Below are positions 36,516 through 49,821 of a stretch of 64,000 nt of DNA, piece by piece. The notes under the pieces are model-generated. The model was not told the origin of the DNA and ran no database searches. It was given only the letters and a program-made list of their open reading frames with translations. Origin of the DNA: Cristatella mucedo (Eukaryota; Bryozoa; Phylactolaemata; Cristatellidae); NCBI GenBank assembly GCA_009760855.2, contig WPIO01000006.1, positions 7,198,501 to 7,262,500 of the forward strand. The letters are read 5' to 3'. The position numbers and the translations under genes are program-made. Each line of letters starts with the position of its first letter. Within the stretch, counting starts at the first letter, position 1.

Positions 36516-36680
36516 GAGTTTTAATAATTTTATGTCGCCCTAAATTTATTTATTTAATGAGAATAATAATCTATTTTATGTCGCCCTAAATTTATTTATT
36601 TAATGAGAATAATAATCTATTTTGTGTCGCTCTAAATTTATTTATTTAATGAGAATAATAATCTATTTTATGTCGCCCTT
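36516..36680. repeat. 46-bp tandem repeat, about 3.4 copies
   Basis: The TATGTCGCCC landmark recurs at 36531, 36577, 36623 (as TGTGTCGCTC) and 36669, an exact 46-bp period. The unit is AT-rich and contains TTTATTTATTTAATGAG. Confidence 0.97.
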
Positions 36681-37908
36681 AGTGAGCAGGTTGTTGTTAC
36701 TGGCACTTCGCACAGGCTCGAGAATAAGCATATGCACGGTAGAGTATTATCCATTACACCATGCCTAAGAGCAAATACAAAGTCTCATGCGAATATGGAA
36801 GAGCTGTGAGGAGAAGGTGAGTTTCTCGGTATAGAGCTTGAATTTTTAGGTTCACAAGAAGTGGAGGCACCGCCACCGCAGGACCCAAGGCTTGTTTGAA
36901 GCTTAGCTAAACGACCAGTCAGAACTTGGTAGCTCAAAGACATGTTCATTTATTTTCTGCATACTGATTAGTGCGTTCATCTGTGTGGCTCTCATATATT
37001 TTTCGCTTTCTCGTCAAGTCTTTCACCACGCTGGGCCTGGCAATACCATCAAGACCGAATCATTTATATTCTTGAGTGTGCGAACCTTGTTTTTCGCTGA
37101 CTGAGCTACGTTTCCACGTTCACTAGTTTGATAAAGTCCCTCTATTCGGCAATATAAATCATTTCATTTTTGTACGTATTTAAAAAAAGTAGTTCTGAGG
37201 TCATCCTAATGGCACCCAAGAAACCGTAACTTGAGAAAATACTCACTTTCAATTACGAAATTGATTAATCGTCATAGGTTGACCTAACTTACCGGACACT
37301 ACCTTAATTGTATCACGACTTCATTTAAACTTGCCAACAATGCACAAAAAAAAAATATATATATAGTTCTGCTTCTGATGTTATCTACTTTTACTTTGAA
37401 TGTACTCGGCTTATTAACAATCGGGCCGTTGGGTTAAAACTGTATATCGAAATGATTCTTTGTTCGTAGATCTATTTTTTATGACTTATTGTTTCAGATA
37501 AAGTTTTGCTTTCCCACCGTAGCTAGGGCATCCCTAAATTATTTCAGAGAAAAATAACCTAAAGCACTATAGTAAAAGTTTCATAATATTGTTCACTTCA
37601 ATAGGAGAGCTGGCTAGAATTTATTACTATTTTATGAAAATAAATAAAGTTAGTTTGCTTGGTCTTGCTTTGAGACACGTTTTGAGCAAAAGCCTTGGAA
37701 TGAGGTTAACCATTAGGGCTGAGTATTACTAAAATCACAAAAACCAAAGTTTGACGAGTTTACAGCTAGCTTCCATTGCGTCATTAACGTTTCGCATGAG
37801 AATTGGAGACGTTAAATAATGCTCTTTGTAAAAACGTGATTCGCGTTGCACCATTTTCTTTCGGTCGTGAATGTTTGTGTCCATGAAATAAAAATAAAAA
37901 AATAAATA

Positions 37909-38040
37909 AATAATTCATTTGTATAGCGCCCCAAGAGAACTAAATCTCTATCCAGGCGCTTCACATATGCCTCAGGGCTCGAGCCCACGACCTCAGCCAG
38001 ACCTTAGTCGGGGCGAGCACCTTAACCGCTGGACCAGTCC
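37909..38040 (-). mobile_element. SINE-1 copy, reverse strand, in RUNX intron 1
   Basis: A/T-rich end at the left, then the LINE-A-like tail (GCGCCCCAAGAGAAC) and the tRNA-like head (GGGCTCGAGCCC, GGTCCAGCGGTTAAGGTGCT) on the minus strand. Confidence 0.88.
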
Positions 38041-39014
38041 ATGGGTTGTGTAACCAGAGATTATGATATACAAAATAACCATTGTGAACATGGTATTGAA
38101 TAAAGCCAAGACAGATGGGCTGAAAATAGAAAACGCCGAGTACTGAATATGGGCGCCGTGGGGTATGGGGTGGAAAAGTTCTTGAAAAACTTCAAGTGCA
38201 GCACTTTTGGAACCAATGACCTTAATCGTAGTAGGGATACATATATCTTCTGGCAACTTTCTTAAAAGAGAATGCTCATTTTAAATCTTCAAAACTTGTA
38301 ATATTTGCTAGTTAAACATTAGCGATAGGGTCTCGCGAAATCGAAAGCGAACTGCTGAATATCAAGAGATAACGCTACAGAATGGGCTTTGGGCGAAAAA
38401 TGTGTAAAATATGGCCTGTGATAGTAAACAGGTAGGAAGCCTTCAAATGAATATGCTGACTCAAACCGTAGCAATGGTTTCATCACAGTGGCATAATATA
38501 CACCCCTAACCAAATTGGCGTATACCAAAAGCAGAATGAATACCCAGGTATAGAAGAAAGTACAATCGCGAGTTAGTAGAAAATGGGCTTACTTAATAGC
38601 ATGTTCTGTTACTGTGCATGCACAAACGGTGTAGGCAATCAACACAATTACTACCAGCTTCTAGCCATAGTGATGGAGGCGCCTTTAGCAATTCCTAGCC
38701 ACATTGGCTATGCTTTTGAGTTATTTCATTTTCATCAGGCTGTTTAGCCTGATTAGTAAGAAATGCATCCAGCTTTGCATGACGTAGCCAGTGATGAATC
38801 TCGTCTGGGTGAATCACTCAGGAACCCCTTTTATCAGTACGTCCAGTCCGATGCAAATACGGTGCGTCACTTGGCATTAGTGGTCGGCAGGCTTCTACGC
38901 TAACTCAGTGGTCAAGCATCTGGGGAAGTGTTGAAGATTCGCAATGAGTCTTGCTGGGATTCGTCACTCAGAAAACTTGCAGAATCAGTCCGTCTGTGCG
39001 AGCTTTCCTTCCCG

Positions 39015-39095
39015 ATACTTATCTCTATGCTCATCTCTAAGCTCATCTCTATGCCTATTCATATGCTGATCTCTATGCTGATCTCTATGCTTATC
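39015..39095. repeat. 12-bp minisatellite (ATCTCTATGCTG)n
   Basis: About six imperfect copies. It lies about 130 bp before the RUNX exon 2 acceptor and is pyrimidine-rich, so it could influence recognition of that exon. That effect is speculative. Confidence 0.9.
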
Positions 39096-39187
39096 TTTGG
39101 CTCTCTCTTAAGCGGCATCAGTCTTCGTCGCAGTACGACTGAGATAGAGCGACTGCATGTGCGGTGGACTGAGTTTGGAGCTGGTGA

Positions 39188-40347
<1,160 letters not shown>

Positions 40348-40527
40348 AATTGCAGATGGCTCAAGACCTTTCGCTTCTGGAACCAGATGCCATGAAGGGC
40401 ATATCAACGTTTGGTCTGGCCTATCCAAGAAGCATGCTGCACCCAGTTCCAGCCCAGATGCTTCAAGCGGCCGCCCACGGTCGCAGCAGACAGCAGCCAC
40501 TCTGGAATCGCGCCCCCTGTTTTATAG
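40348..40527 (+). CDS. RUNX: RUNX coding exon 3 (activation region, possible cassette)
   Basis: A 180-bp exon, exactly 60 codons and phase 1 at both ends, between a good acceptor (CTACTGTTTGCAG) and a consensus-like donor (TTTATAG|GTGAGA). Joined to exon 2 it encodes residues 175-234, including LQMAQDLSLLEPDAMKG, FGLAYPRSMLHPVPAQ and RQQPLWNRAPCF. There is no known fold. A proline-, glutamine- and methionine-containing stretch after the Runt domain fits the regulatory part of RUNX proteins. The call rests on splice sites, phase and composition, not on strong similarity. Being symmetrical, it could be skipped without a frame change. Confidence 0.72.
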
Positions 40528-43500
40528 GTGAGAGCCAGAGTGGTCCACAGCTCTGTGATTTGAGCACCGTCCGCATTAGTTCCTTTGCACATGGAATTCA
40601 GCCAGCACAAGACAAGTTAGTTCTTTGGGGCTTTGCATGCTCGCGTTTCCCTGCTGTAGAAAATAGCATTTCTTGAAATTCGCTCGCCTCCTAGCTGGCC
40701 CCAGTGTGCCATCCTTAGGCTAGTCCTTTTTGGGAATAACTAATTGCTAAGGCTGCATGCGATTATGGCAATGGGGTGGACTTATTGTATCCATGACGGC
40801 ACACGGTTGTATTGCGAAAGTTGCCAGCTCTCACCTGGTGCCTGCATTGGCAAGCCAAGCTTCAGAAAATGAAGTGAAAGAATGGGCGCTTTTTTGCAAG
40901 GTTCGAACTCTATGTTCCAGTGTCTGTGGTTCTGGGACTAGGCCTCGATTGAACCCCGAGTATTTTTGGCTGCCCCAGTATGTCTTGGTTGAAGTTCGTC
41001 TCCTTGATAAGAACTGACCCATAAACGCACAGGTTGAGCCACTGCCTGTCTGAATCCGATGCGAATCTTTACGAAGTATACCCATTACGTTGATTTCGGT
41101 TTTAATTTCAATGACATTATTGCACGTATTAAAACTGAAGACAAGAAGCTTCCCCCTCAGCCGACTAGATAAGCTTGACATCAACTCAGTTGCAAGGTGA
41201 CTGGTTGTTTTTCATGCCACTGGTGAAATCTTAAACGCAGCACCATTTTTTTGCATATTTTAGCTTCCGTTACTTGTTGAACTAGCCTATGGTGACCTGA
41301 AAGCGAGACTGGGCACCGATGCAGAGCATCGGTGCAGAGCTAGAGTCCCTGTGCAGTGTAAGGTGCTAAATTAAAGCAGTCTGCTATAACGAAGCCCCAA
41401 CAGAAGCAAATAGTGTAAAAGCCATCCTAAACCGTCTCTCGAGCTTCAAAAAAGTAGCAAATATGGCGTACTGGATGCCTGTATGGCAAAAGGAATGTCC
41501 ACGAGTTTGGTAGTTTTTAAAGTGAATTATCGTTACTGCATGGAGACCGTCATTACTGATAATTCGGCTACAGTGATCTTTCGCTGGTTTATTCTTTGCA
41601 AATACCATAAGAATTTCATGATCATTTCTCAAGTCAGTGAAATAAAAAAAATCAAATGTAACTAAAAGCAATGAGCCCTTGAGATTCTGAATTAATGTGA
41701 CCTGTCATAAGCGTTGGATCAGAATTGCATAGTGCAATGCAAATGGTTTGAAAGATTCGTCTTTTTGCTAAAGAACTACCTTAAAGATACGCCCATAGGC
41801 AATTTGGGACATTATTTTAGTCTTTTTTAAATTCTTTTCTTTTAAAAATTAAACTTTAAGCTTTTAAGAATTTTTTCCAAACCATTGTATGTCAATACTC
41901 ACAGTTTGAGTTTAATAAAAAAAAAGTATTATGCATTTGTATAGCACCCTAAGACAACTTAATCTCCAATCAGGTACTTCACGTATCTCACGGGGCTAGA
42001 GCTCGCGACCTTGGTCATCAAATATATTCATCTTGACCTTAGTTCAGATCCAGCACATTGACCACGGGGCCGAACTAGCTTGAGCGGTTTAAAGGCGGAC
42101 ATTTTCTGTGTGCATGGGATTGTATTAATTGAAATGTTTGCAATTGTGAAGTTTCTTGCCATCCTTTCAAGCTTCCACAGGACGTCACGTTATAAGCTCT
42201 GGTGTGAACATGACTTGAAATTAAATTAGTGGGAGTCTGCATCTATAATAGATCTCGTCGTCTCAATGCTTTAGATGTATTGTATGTCTTTTGTATGTCT
42301 TGCAATTTCTGGAGCTAAACTTTAGTCAGGGCAACGTTATATCCCTTTTTGTTAATACTGTAAGATAGGAATCTCTATCTTAAAGGTCAAAGCAAAAACC
42401 GTTAATTTGCTATCTTACTACCGTACATTTAATCTATTGAAGCATTGTTTTTTCATCGCAAATATTTGCAGAATTAGAAAGCATGAAATACAATTATCTC
42501 CTTAAATGACTAAACTTGAAAGCTCATTAATTTATTTTGTATGATATGAGCGGTAGATATTATTACATAGAGAGGGAAATGAAACCGTACGAACAACAGG
42601 CGAACCAACATTGCAGTGCCCCTAGTTACACGAGTGTTTCTTTGCCCAATAATTTAAGGCTGTTTTAGCAATTTAACACTTGCTATTCACCTTTACTGGC
42701 ACATTTTCGTGAAAAGTATTTAAAGTTCCGCCTGCAATACAATGTCCGAGACCACACCCATTGAAAAGAAATATTTCCATAGAAAGAAGCATGCAATAAT
42801 CTGAAAGAGTCTGAATTTCCCAATTCAATCAGCGAACCAACCAGTTGTTCACAGCAGCACAGTTCTTCTTAATAATGAGTGGCTTCTCTCTTTTCTTTAG
42901 AAGCGATAGCAACAGAAAATGCTGGTTGTGTTGGATTTGTACTGAATGACTTGCTTCCGCGACCAATTGATGGGTTTAATTCAATAATTTAAAGTGGACA
43001 TTCGTACGGTTATTTCCGGAAGAAAAAATGAATATGATAAATTTGACTCGCTAGACTAGACAGGCTGCAACAGCTAACAAACTCTGAGATATGGTATTCT
43101 GATAAGCTAGACGCAGCGAATGCATTGGTGACCCAAGGGAAGAGTAACTAATTTTGAACCACGAGGTACCCAGCACGAAGCCTGTTGGCTGTAGAATTAG
43201 TCTCCGGTAAATTAACACTAAAGCGAAACCTAATGGTGTAAATGCTGACATGGAACTTTAAGCAACTCAGCAATCTGCAAACATCTGATAATAGCGTCCG
43301 TTAATGTGTCCTCACCGGTGAACGAGGCCTTAAGGATTGTCTTTGAAACCCACTGAATGAGCCATTTTTGTACAAACTGGCTGCAACTGAAGACAAACTG
43401 TCTGTTCATTCGCGACTTCCAGCAGCCATCAAGGAGAAAGCGACTACTCGATCAGTTAGTGTGGCAGGCTGTTCATTTAGCCTCTAGTGTGTCCTCCATA

Positions 43501-43599
43501 TTATTTCAGGGCGGACGTACGAATGTAGACTATTTAACTGTAAATATTTGCAGCACTTCTTGGACATTACCTGATCGCCATCCATGCTAATATTCCTAG
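40528..43599 (+). other. RUNX intron 3
   Basis: About 3.07 kb. Contains a reverse SINE-1 (41930-42085). The rest is AT-rich with no recognised element. Small open frames such as 40757-41017 have no support as exons. Confidence 0.7.
41930..42085 (-). mobile_element. SINE-1 copy, reverse strand, in RUNX intron 3
   Basis: Diverged tail (TATAGCACCCTAAGACAAC) and tRNA-like head (GGGGCTAGAGCTC in place of the B-box core, GGTCAATGTGCTGG) on the minus strand. Confidence 0.75.
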
Positions 43600-43774
43600 G
43601 CAGAGAAACGACGGACGCAGGCTTAGCCCAAACCAGTGACGCATCGACGCCAGATCGACGCCAGCCGTCGAGCTCGCTCGGCCTGCAGTCTCAAGACGCC
43701 CGACAGTTCCAGTGGCAGCAGTCACTGCTCTACACCAGGCAGGAGAACATCAAGTGCATGTCGAGCGTGTCTAG
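43600..43774 (+). CDS. RUNX: RUNX coding exon 4 (Ser/Gln-rich region)
   Basis: A 175-bp exon from acceptor ATATTCCTAG to donor TCTAG|GTATCG, phase 1 in and phase 2 out. This is exactly what exons 3 (or 2) and 5 require. It encodes residues 235-292: RETTDAGLAQTSDASTPDRR, a Ser/Gln-rich stretch (LGLQSQDARQFQWQQ) and SLLYTRQENIKC. No conserved RUNX motif is present, as expected for this poorly conserved region. The matching phase on both sides is the main support. The donor is only moderate, so a slightly different 3' border is possible. Confidence 0.7.
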
Positions 43775-45077
43775 GTATCGGAGACTGCTTGGATGTGTGA
43801 ACGTGCATGAACTGCTGCAGTCCCTGAGTCTGTCTAGGGGGCGCTCTGCGTCTGATAATTGGCCTGTTTAAGATGTTTTCATCAGTCACAATCGCAGCCC
43901 CACAACTCCACTGCCACGCTGTCGAGTTGACGAATGCTCTGCACAGATTGAGCTGAGTGTGTTGCACGGGACAGTTGCAAGATGTTGCTTTGCTCAGCTG
44001 AGGCAGGTATCAACTCATCAAGAGCAACGAGGCGAATTCTTTTTTTGTTGGAGGACGGTGTCACGAAAGCCCTGAAGGGATTACAGTCTGGTTTGTGCAA
44101 TAATAGCTCAGCTATTTGAGCAGCCTCCCTTTAACCTTGTAGCGGAGCCGAGAAATAAAAAAAAACAATGCAGTTCAGGAGAATTCACATTCTTAGGATA
44201 TGGTGAAATTAGTGCCCAACTACCACTCGTTCAAACAGCAATGTCTGGTCATGCCCTGAAAGCTCACTCCTTGTAGTCAAAACCAAGAAGCAGTTTCGAT
44301 GACTATGCTACAGGAATCCTAATTCTTTGCTATCTGAAGTAATGAAAGCGATTGTGAGTTAAATAAATTGGTGAGTTAGTGAGAAAAGGGTTTTAAGTGG
44401 CCGAAGTAGTAATCGAGAGACAGCAGGTTTATAGCCTAGTAAGGTTCATCAAGTCTTGACCATTACTTTTGGCCTCCTCCCACGACCCAGAAGCAGACCG
44501 CAGGGGGTATTTAAGTTCAAGAATGCTGTACGTCAATGTCTGCATTTTCATGTGCCTAAAACCATTCCTTTGAACAGAGCAATATCAATCGTACTGCATA
44601 CCAAAGATTGCAGTCGTGGACCGTTACGCAACTTTCCATTATTCCCATCAAATTTTACCTCCTAGCTCCCTTTATCCATTTTCCCTCTCAGCTTAATAAG
44701 CATGTCCCCCAAACTAGCTCTGCCCCTTCACACTCGTCAAGTGCCAACGTCCTTACAAACCTTTGAAGTATTTTGAATCATCGAAGAGCTCAAATTGAGA
44801 GATTTTGATGAGTCCCGAAGAAACCATTCAGGCATCATTCAGTCATTCAGACGATCCGCGATCAAAGGATACATATGTGGGCATAAAAATACCAGTCTTG
44901 ACTGGTGGTTCTGTCCACTTTGTCATCTGAATGCTGCAAATAAAACCGTAAGAACCGCAATATGTAATGCAGATTGAATCGATAAATATTTAAAAAAAAT
45001 CGCCTATTGGACAATACAACCTTAGACAATGACGTAGTGCATGCCGTTCAAATCTCTTTAGGAGCAGAGCTCCCGGA

Positions 45078-45252
45078 GTGTCGCACTAACCCTCCACGTA
45101 AGGCGGTTGCTTTAACGACCTCGGTCCCGAGGTGGTGGATTCGATTCCTGCGGTGGGCGATCCTTTATCGCCGCTGCAAGCGGTGGTGAAAGCCATAAAG
45201 GCTCTTCTGTCGCTATACAAAAAGAGGCTGTTAAATCAGCTAGGATTTTTTA
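45078..45252 (+). mobile_element. SINE-2 copy in RUNX intron 4
   Basis: Well-preserved head (TAAGGCGGTTGC, GATTCGATTCCTGCGG) and tail (GCTCTTCTGTCGCTATAC, AAAGAGGCTGTTAAATCAGC). Very close to the copy at 57111-57277. Confidence 0.88.
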
Positions 45253-46372
45253 AAAGAGCTGCATGGATTTCTCCACTGCTTTTGGAGTTTCAGCATGCCC
45301 TCCTCTGATCATCTCTTCAATAACATGGCGTGAGACTGCCCTGCCATTATCTGACTCCCTTAATGTTTAGCTTTTTAAATTACTATGCCTTGATCCCTAT
45401 AATTTTAAATAGTTTATTATATATGTAATGGAGGTTGAAAGATGTGATGTGAATGCGACTTACTGTTTCCACTGGGTTCATGCTAATGATTTGACTAACA
45501 ATAACAAACTCTTTTTATTGGACCTAAGATGACTAAAATCTCTTTAAAGTTCTTGACATATGCTACTCAGGAAAACAATATTTTCAGGCTGTTGATTGCA
45601 TCTTATATAAAGCCCCTTGTTACTAGTAAGCAAAATAATAATGCACTGTATATGTATGCCTATGCAACCATCAGCCACGTTTACGCATGCATATACACCC
45701 ACATGCTACCACTGGTATTTTTTTCATCAACAATTAATTGGTCTCTGCTTGCATAGTATGCTGATATGAAAAGCTAGCCATGCAAGTGACACTGAATCAG
45801 TATGCTATTGGGTGGCTTTTTGAACCAGGAAGCTCTTCCCTCTAATGTGCACCGACCGGCTTTGCATTGGCTTTAGAAATTCGCGCAGTCTGCTACGCTA
45901 GTCCAGCCAGGTATGAAAGGACATAAGTCCAGAGTCTCATCGTCAAGGCTGCGGGAATATATGGCATACGTGCACGGAGAGCCAGCCACAGGAGTCATCC
46001 TGAATGGGGTGTACCCGTCGACCCAGCTTGACCGCCACTTGCTCGTCAGCCTTCGCACGATCTGCTGCCTCTGCCGTCGTCAAGGCTTCGCTTAGCAAGA
46101 AAAGCCTGTCAGTGACACGTGACACGTGACACTTAATCCTATCAACAGAATCCCTCCGAGCCTCATGCTGCATGATAGCGCTGTGTCGTGTGAGTGGCCA
46201 GCTATCATGTGGCTTGAACTTTCAATTTCCTCAAACTAAAGACTGTAATGATTGTAGCGAATGGAAGGGCCCAATATAGATCAGCGAAAATTCATTTTAG
46301 ACTGCTACATTTTATGTCTCCTATATCTGCAATCTATTTTTTACGGCAAAAATAGGCTATTGTTTCAGTATT

Positions 46373-46830
46373 ACTCCTCAAGCAGGCTGGACGTCGTGCC
46401 ATCTACTCTTCTGACTCGAATCGTCTAGCTGTGCCTCGAAGGAATCTGAAATCCTTTGGAGGCTGTGCCTTTATTTCGTATGCCAATAGAGCCAGGAACT
46501 TCCTCCCGACTTGCGTCATGATATACACTGATTTGACAGCATTTAAAATAAAATAAGCTAGAAACACACCTACCAGTTTCTCACAGCATCTGCTGGGTCC
46601 TTGAGGCTTGTCTTTTGTGCAATTATCTGTGCTGACACTATATGCTACAACTAACCATATTTGCAGGTTGTCACTATGCGTGTTAGAAATAACCTTATGA
46701 TGCATGTTGATACTGAGCATATTACCAGTAGCCGTACGATCATGCTTCCTTTACAAAATAAGTAAAATGTGTCGAAAGAGATTAAGTTCTTTGAGCGTGC
46801 TATGGAAATTAATTGTTGTTATTATTAGAA
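46373..46830 (+). mobile_element. LINE-A 3' end copy in RUNX intron 4
   Basis: Degenerate end of the ORF (AATCCTTTGGAGGCTGTGCC), 3' UTR and terminal box (GAAAGAGATTAAGTTCTTTGAG) with an ATT end. No open frame. Confidence 0.85.
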
Positions 46831-46851
46831 GCATATTTTCAGTCCTTTATT

Positions 46852-46920
46852 AATTATAATAATATAAATACTTGATATAGCACCCTTGGAGAACTCTATC
46901 TAGGTACTTAACATGTGGTG
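46852..46920 (-). mobile_element. LINE-A 3' tail, reverse strand
   Basis: An AT-rich microsatellite then CTTGATATAGCACCC and GAGAACTC on the minus strand. It lies tail-to-tail with the preceding copy, about 20 bp away. Confidence 0.7.
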
Positions 46921-47207
46921 AAAAGGAAGTACTTTACTTGATGACATGTTATTAGAAAAGTCTTGGCTTCAAGGTTGAAAACTGCTTGTGGTTTGTCTAG
47001 AGTGTTCTGCCGAAAAACTAATAACGATTAATCTTCATGTTTTAGTGCTTTTAAAATGTGTTGTTTTCCTGTGAGCCTATTTTCGGTGCAATGCATATGT
47101 ACCGTGTCATGAATTCTCTCTGTGGCATTGGCAGTTCCTCTCACATAGTAGTTGTGGAAGTACAGTGCCTTCCAATCCTGATCCGGCTTGACTTAATTGT
47201 TTAACAG

Positions 47208-48249
47208 ATACTCAGCCCCTCAACCATGCGTCAGTACCAGTCGATTCGATGGTAACCTGCGACAGGTGCCGGACGTTTCCGAAGCCTGCTGCACAGTCAC
47301 TTCCTGCAAAGTGCTGCCAGTCACCCCTGGAACCATGCACAATTTGCCGACTTTTGCAGTCAAGCAGCCAGTCACTAGCTTGACAACTGCAGCAGCCGAC
47401 TTTTCAGTGACTCCAGCACAGACCGCACTGCACGGTCCGGGTCTGGGACACCTGTGGCCTCTGCCGATGGCCTGTGCAATGCCAAGCTCACACGTGGCTG
47501 TCAATGAGTCAGCGTCATCGCTTGCAGTTACTCAGCCAAGACTCGACCTTTATGGCAGCACTTCTCAGCACCAGTCGCTTCGGCCTCATGGTCCTCCCCC
47601 ATCTGCAACTGCCTTGTTTGCAGTGACTCATGCGGCCATCATGCAGAGCATGCCATGCGAGAAACTGCTGGCACAACACATTTCTCCGTGGAGCACATCT
47701 GCAGCTGCTGCTGCTGCTTCTACTACAGGCGGAGACTCAGAGATCGATATTACAGCATCACTAAATCATGGCAGATCTCAGCAACTTGCACTGCATTCAT
47801 TCTCCCGATCTTCGTCCATGCTGCAGAACGAATCCGTGCCACCGAGCCTCATAGGACCCACCATCATCCAGCCGGTACACCGTGGATTCTTTTCAGCCAC
47901 CAGCAGCAGCAGCAGCTTCATAAGTAGCCCAGGCCTCTGCAGTCAATCGTCGTGCATAGGCAGCGATCAGCTTCCACGACAGCAGCAGCAGCAGCAACCG
48001 TGCAACAGCTGCGTTATAGGCAGCAGCAGCAGACAGGCCAACGATGGTAACGATTCGGGCTATGTTCGGGGCCAGTGCATAGCTGCTGTTTCTGTGCCTG
48101 GCTTGGCGCAGGTTAGCAGCAGCAGTATTGGCCAACAGACAGCACTGCAGCAGATGCTGTGCTCCGGGCCACTGCACCAGCCACTGCCGAGCGAGAACCT
48201 GGAGGGCAGCGTTTCACAGAGTTCATCCAGTGTGTGGCGTCCCTACTGA
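47208..48249 (+). CDS. RUNX: RUNX last coding exon, ends in VWRPY
   Basis: Encodes residues 293-639 from acceptor TGTTTAACAG to TGA 48247-48249. The region is Ser-, Gln-, Pro- and Ala-rich, with an Ala run (STSAAAAAAS), a Gln run (RQQQQQQP) and several Ser runs, typical of a transcription-factor regulatory tail. The last residues are SSVWRPY. VWRPY at the extreme C-terminus is the Groucho/TLE co-repressor motif diagnostic of RUNX proteins, and it is exact here. With the upstream exons it gives 639 residues, longer than vertebrate RUNX (about 450) but within the range of invertebrate members. The only poly(A)-like signals seen downstream are ATTAAA near 49383 and AATAAA near 50080, so the 3' UTR end is unknown. 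Confidence 0.92.
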
Positions 48250-48619
48250 AACGACAAATGCTCTCAGAGCACGACTGTCGCTGATAAAGCCTTTCCTCAT
48301 TATCTGACTGCCTTCGCGGCTGCAAAAAACAAGCCTGCATCCTCCTTTCTTGCCTCTCGAGCTCCGGCGGTCATCTTCTGCCTGCCATGGTGCAAGGAAA
48401 GAGTTGTGCTCATGTTCGCCGCATTGACTGTCAATCTTAGCCTCGCCAAATACTCGATTGTGAGTCTGTCGGCATGCTTTACCGTAGTTAGCAAAGACAT
48501 TTGAATGCTAACAGCATGAGATCGTACTCAATTTGCCAAGTTGTCTAGATATAAGCCACCGATTTGTTCAGCAGCTGCATACAATTGCAGCTGCTACCAG
48601 CAGCTAGCTGTCAATCTCT

Positions 48620-48875
48620 GTAGCATCGATCGATCCATTGATTTCTAACTGACGCGATGTCAGGCACAGTTAGAGATCGATCGATCGAAACGCTTCGGCC
48701 AGGTGCAGTCGGAGATCGACTTATGATTTAATGATCAATCGATCTATAACTGATCGATCACTCGTGACAGACCAGTGATCAATCGATCTTTAACTGATTG
48801 ATCACTCGATTGATCACAACTGATCGGTCGATCTCTAACTGTGCCTGGCCGAAGCGTTTGGATAGATATTCGGGC
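48620..48875. repeat. GATC-rich inverted and tandem repeat
   Basis: The outer arms of about 33 bp (48688-48720, AAACGCTTCGGCCAGG onward, and 48826-48859 in inverse) pair with few mismatches. Between them a unit of about 43 bp (TGATCAATCGATCT, TAACTGAT, GATCACTCG) occurs twice, at about 48732 and 48776. GATCGATC occurs many times. It lies 370-630 bp after the RUNX stop, so it may be in the 3' UTR. Confidence 0.9.
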
Positions 48876-49821
48876 CAAACCACTGTCACTGTGTATGATG
48901 AGCAAACTCCTGTATCGTCCAGCTCTTTGTTTTCTGTCCAAGGGCTACTCACTGTCCATGGGCACGTGCATCGTCAGGCTCTGCTATGCGTGACTGAGAA
49001 CAGTGCACTATCACATGCTTTTTGGCACCAAGCATAAACCCGTACACGTCACCCCTGTTGAGAACTAAAACAAGAGTTATTAGCTCAATTCCTAACTAGT
49101 GTCATAGCTGCTGACAGTGGTCGTTACGTTGGTACTCATGGCTTATTCAGAAAGCTATTTGTCTCCCCCTATAATAGCTAGGTTTGCGGCTGTCCCTGAA
49201 GTCACACTAGCATTGAGTCGTCTGTGATGCATTTATAGTAGGTAAATTGCAGTACACCAATTGTAAGCGTCTAAAAGAAGGGAATAGGGAAATAGCTTTC
49301 AAATTTCCCAGTGTAGCTCCAATGTGCACTCTCATAGTTGAAATTGAATACTTGAATGCTGATAAGTCGCTAGACCGTAAGCATTAAAGGGTTTTCGGTG
49401 GCCAAGGCATTCCGGCAGCTTACGTTCTCCCATTGATGTTGCCAGAAGTTTCGATTGGCGATTGCGGCCCGGTGCTTCAGCTGAGACCAGCAGAGTTGGC
49501 ATATAAGAAAGCTTCCAGGATGAGTTTGATGAGTGCTTACTAGCTAGCTCAGCTGGTGCTTACCAGCTAGGCCAGTGGACAAGCTAGCTTTGCCATTCAA
49601 AGCTGCTATGAAGTTCTCCTTGATTTGTCCACCACAGGGAGCAAGCGACGTAGCAAGGAAGCATTTGCTATTGACACACTAAAGATAAATAGTGTCAGTG
49701 AGTACAGATGTACTAGGATGACCGCATTAGCAGTTCGAACCCCCCTCCATCAAGGCAAGGCCAAGCAAGTGCAGCTGCATCTTGGCCAGCCTGTGAACAG
49801 TAGCTGGCTACTTAATGCTTG
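48876..49821. other. No recognised gene; possible RUNX 3' UTR
   Basis: No coding or repeat feature was identified. It may be transcribed as RUNX 3' UTR. Confidence 0.35.

Larger units (their letters stand above)
43775..47207 (+). other. RUNX intron 4
   Basis: About 3.4 kb, GTATCG to TTTAACAG. Holds a SINE-2 (45078-45252), a LINE-A 3' end (46373-46830) and a reverse LINE-A tail (46852-46920). No other exon recognised. Confidence 0.7.

Noticed and set aside
43354-43590. Plus-strand frame before RUNX exon 4 as an extra RUNX exon
   Set aside because: No acceptor/donor pair in the required phase, and the known phases already close without it.
47220-48340. Minus-strand frames opposite the last RUNX exon
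   Set aside because: Shadow frames of the Ser/Gln-rich coding strand.
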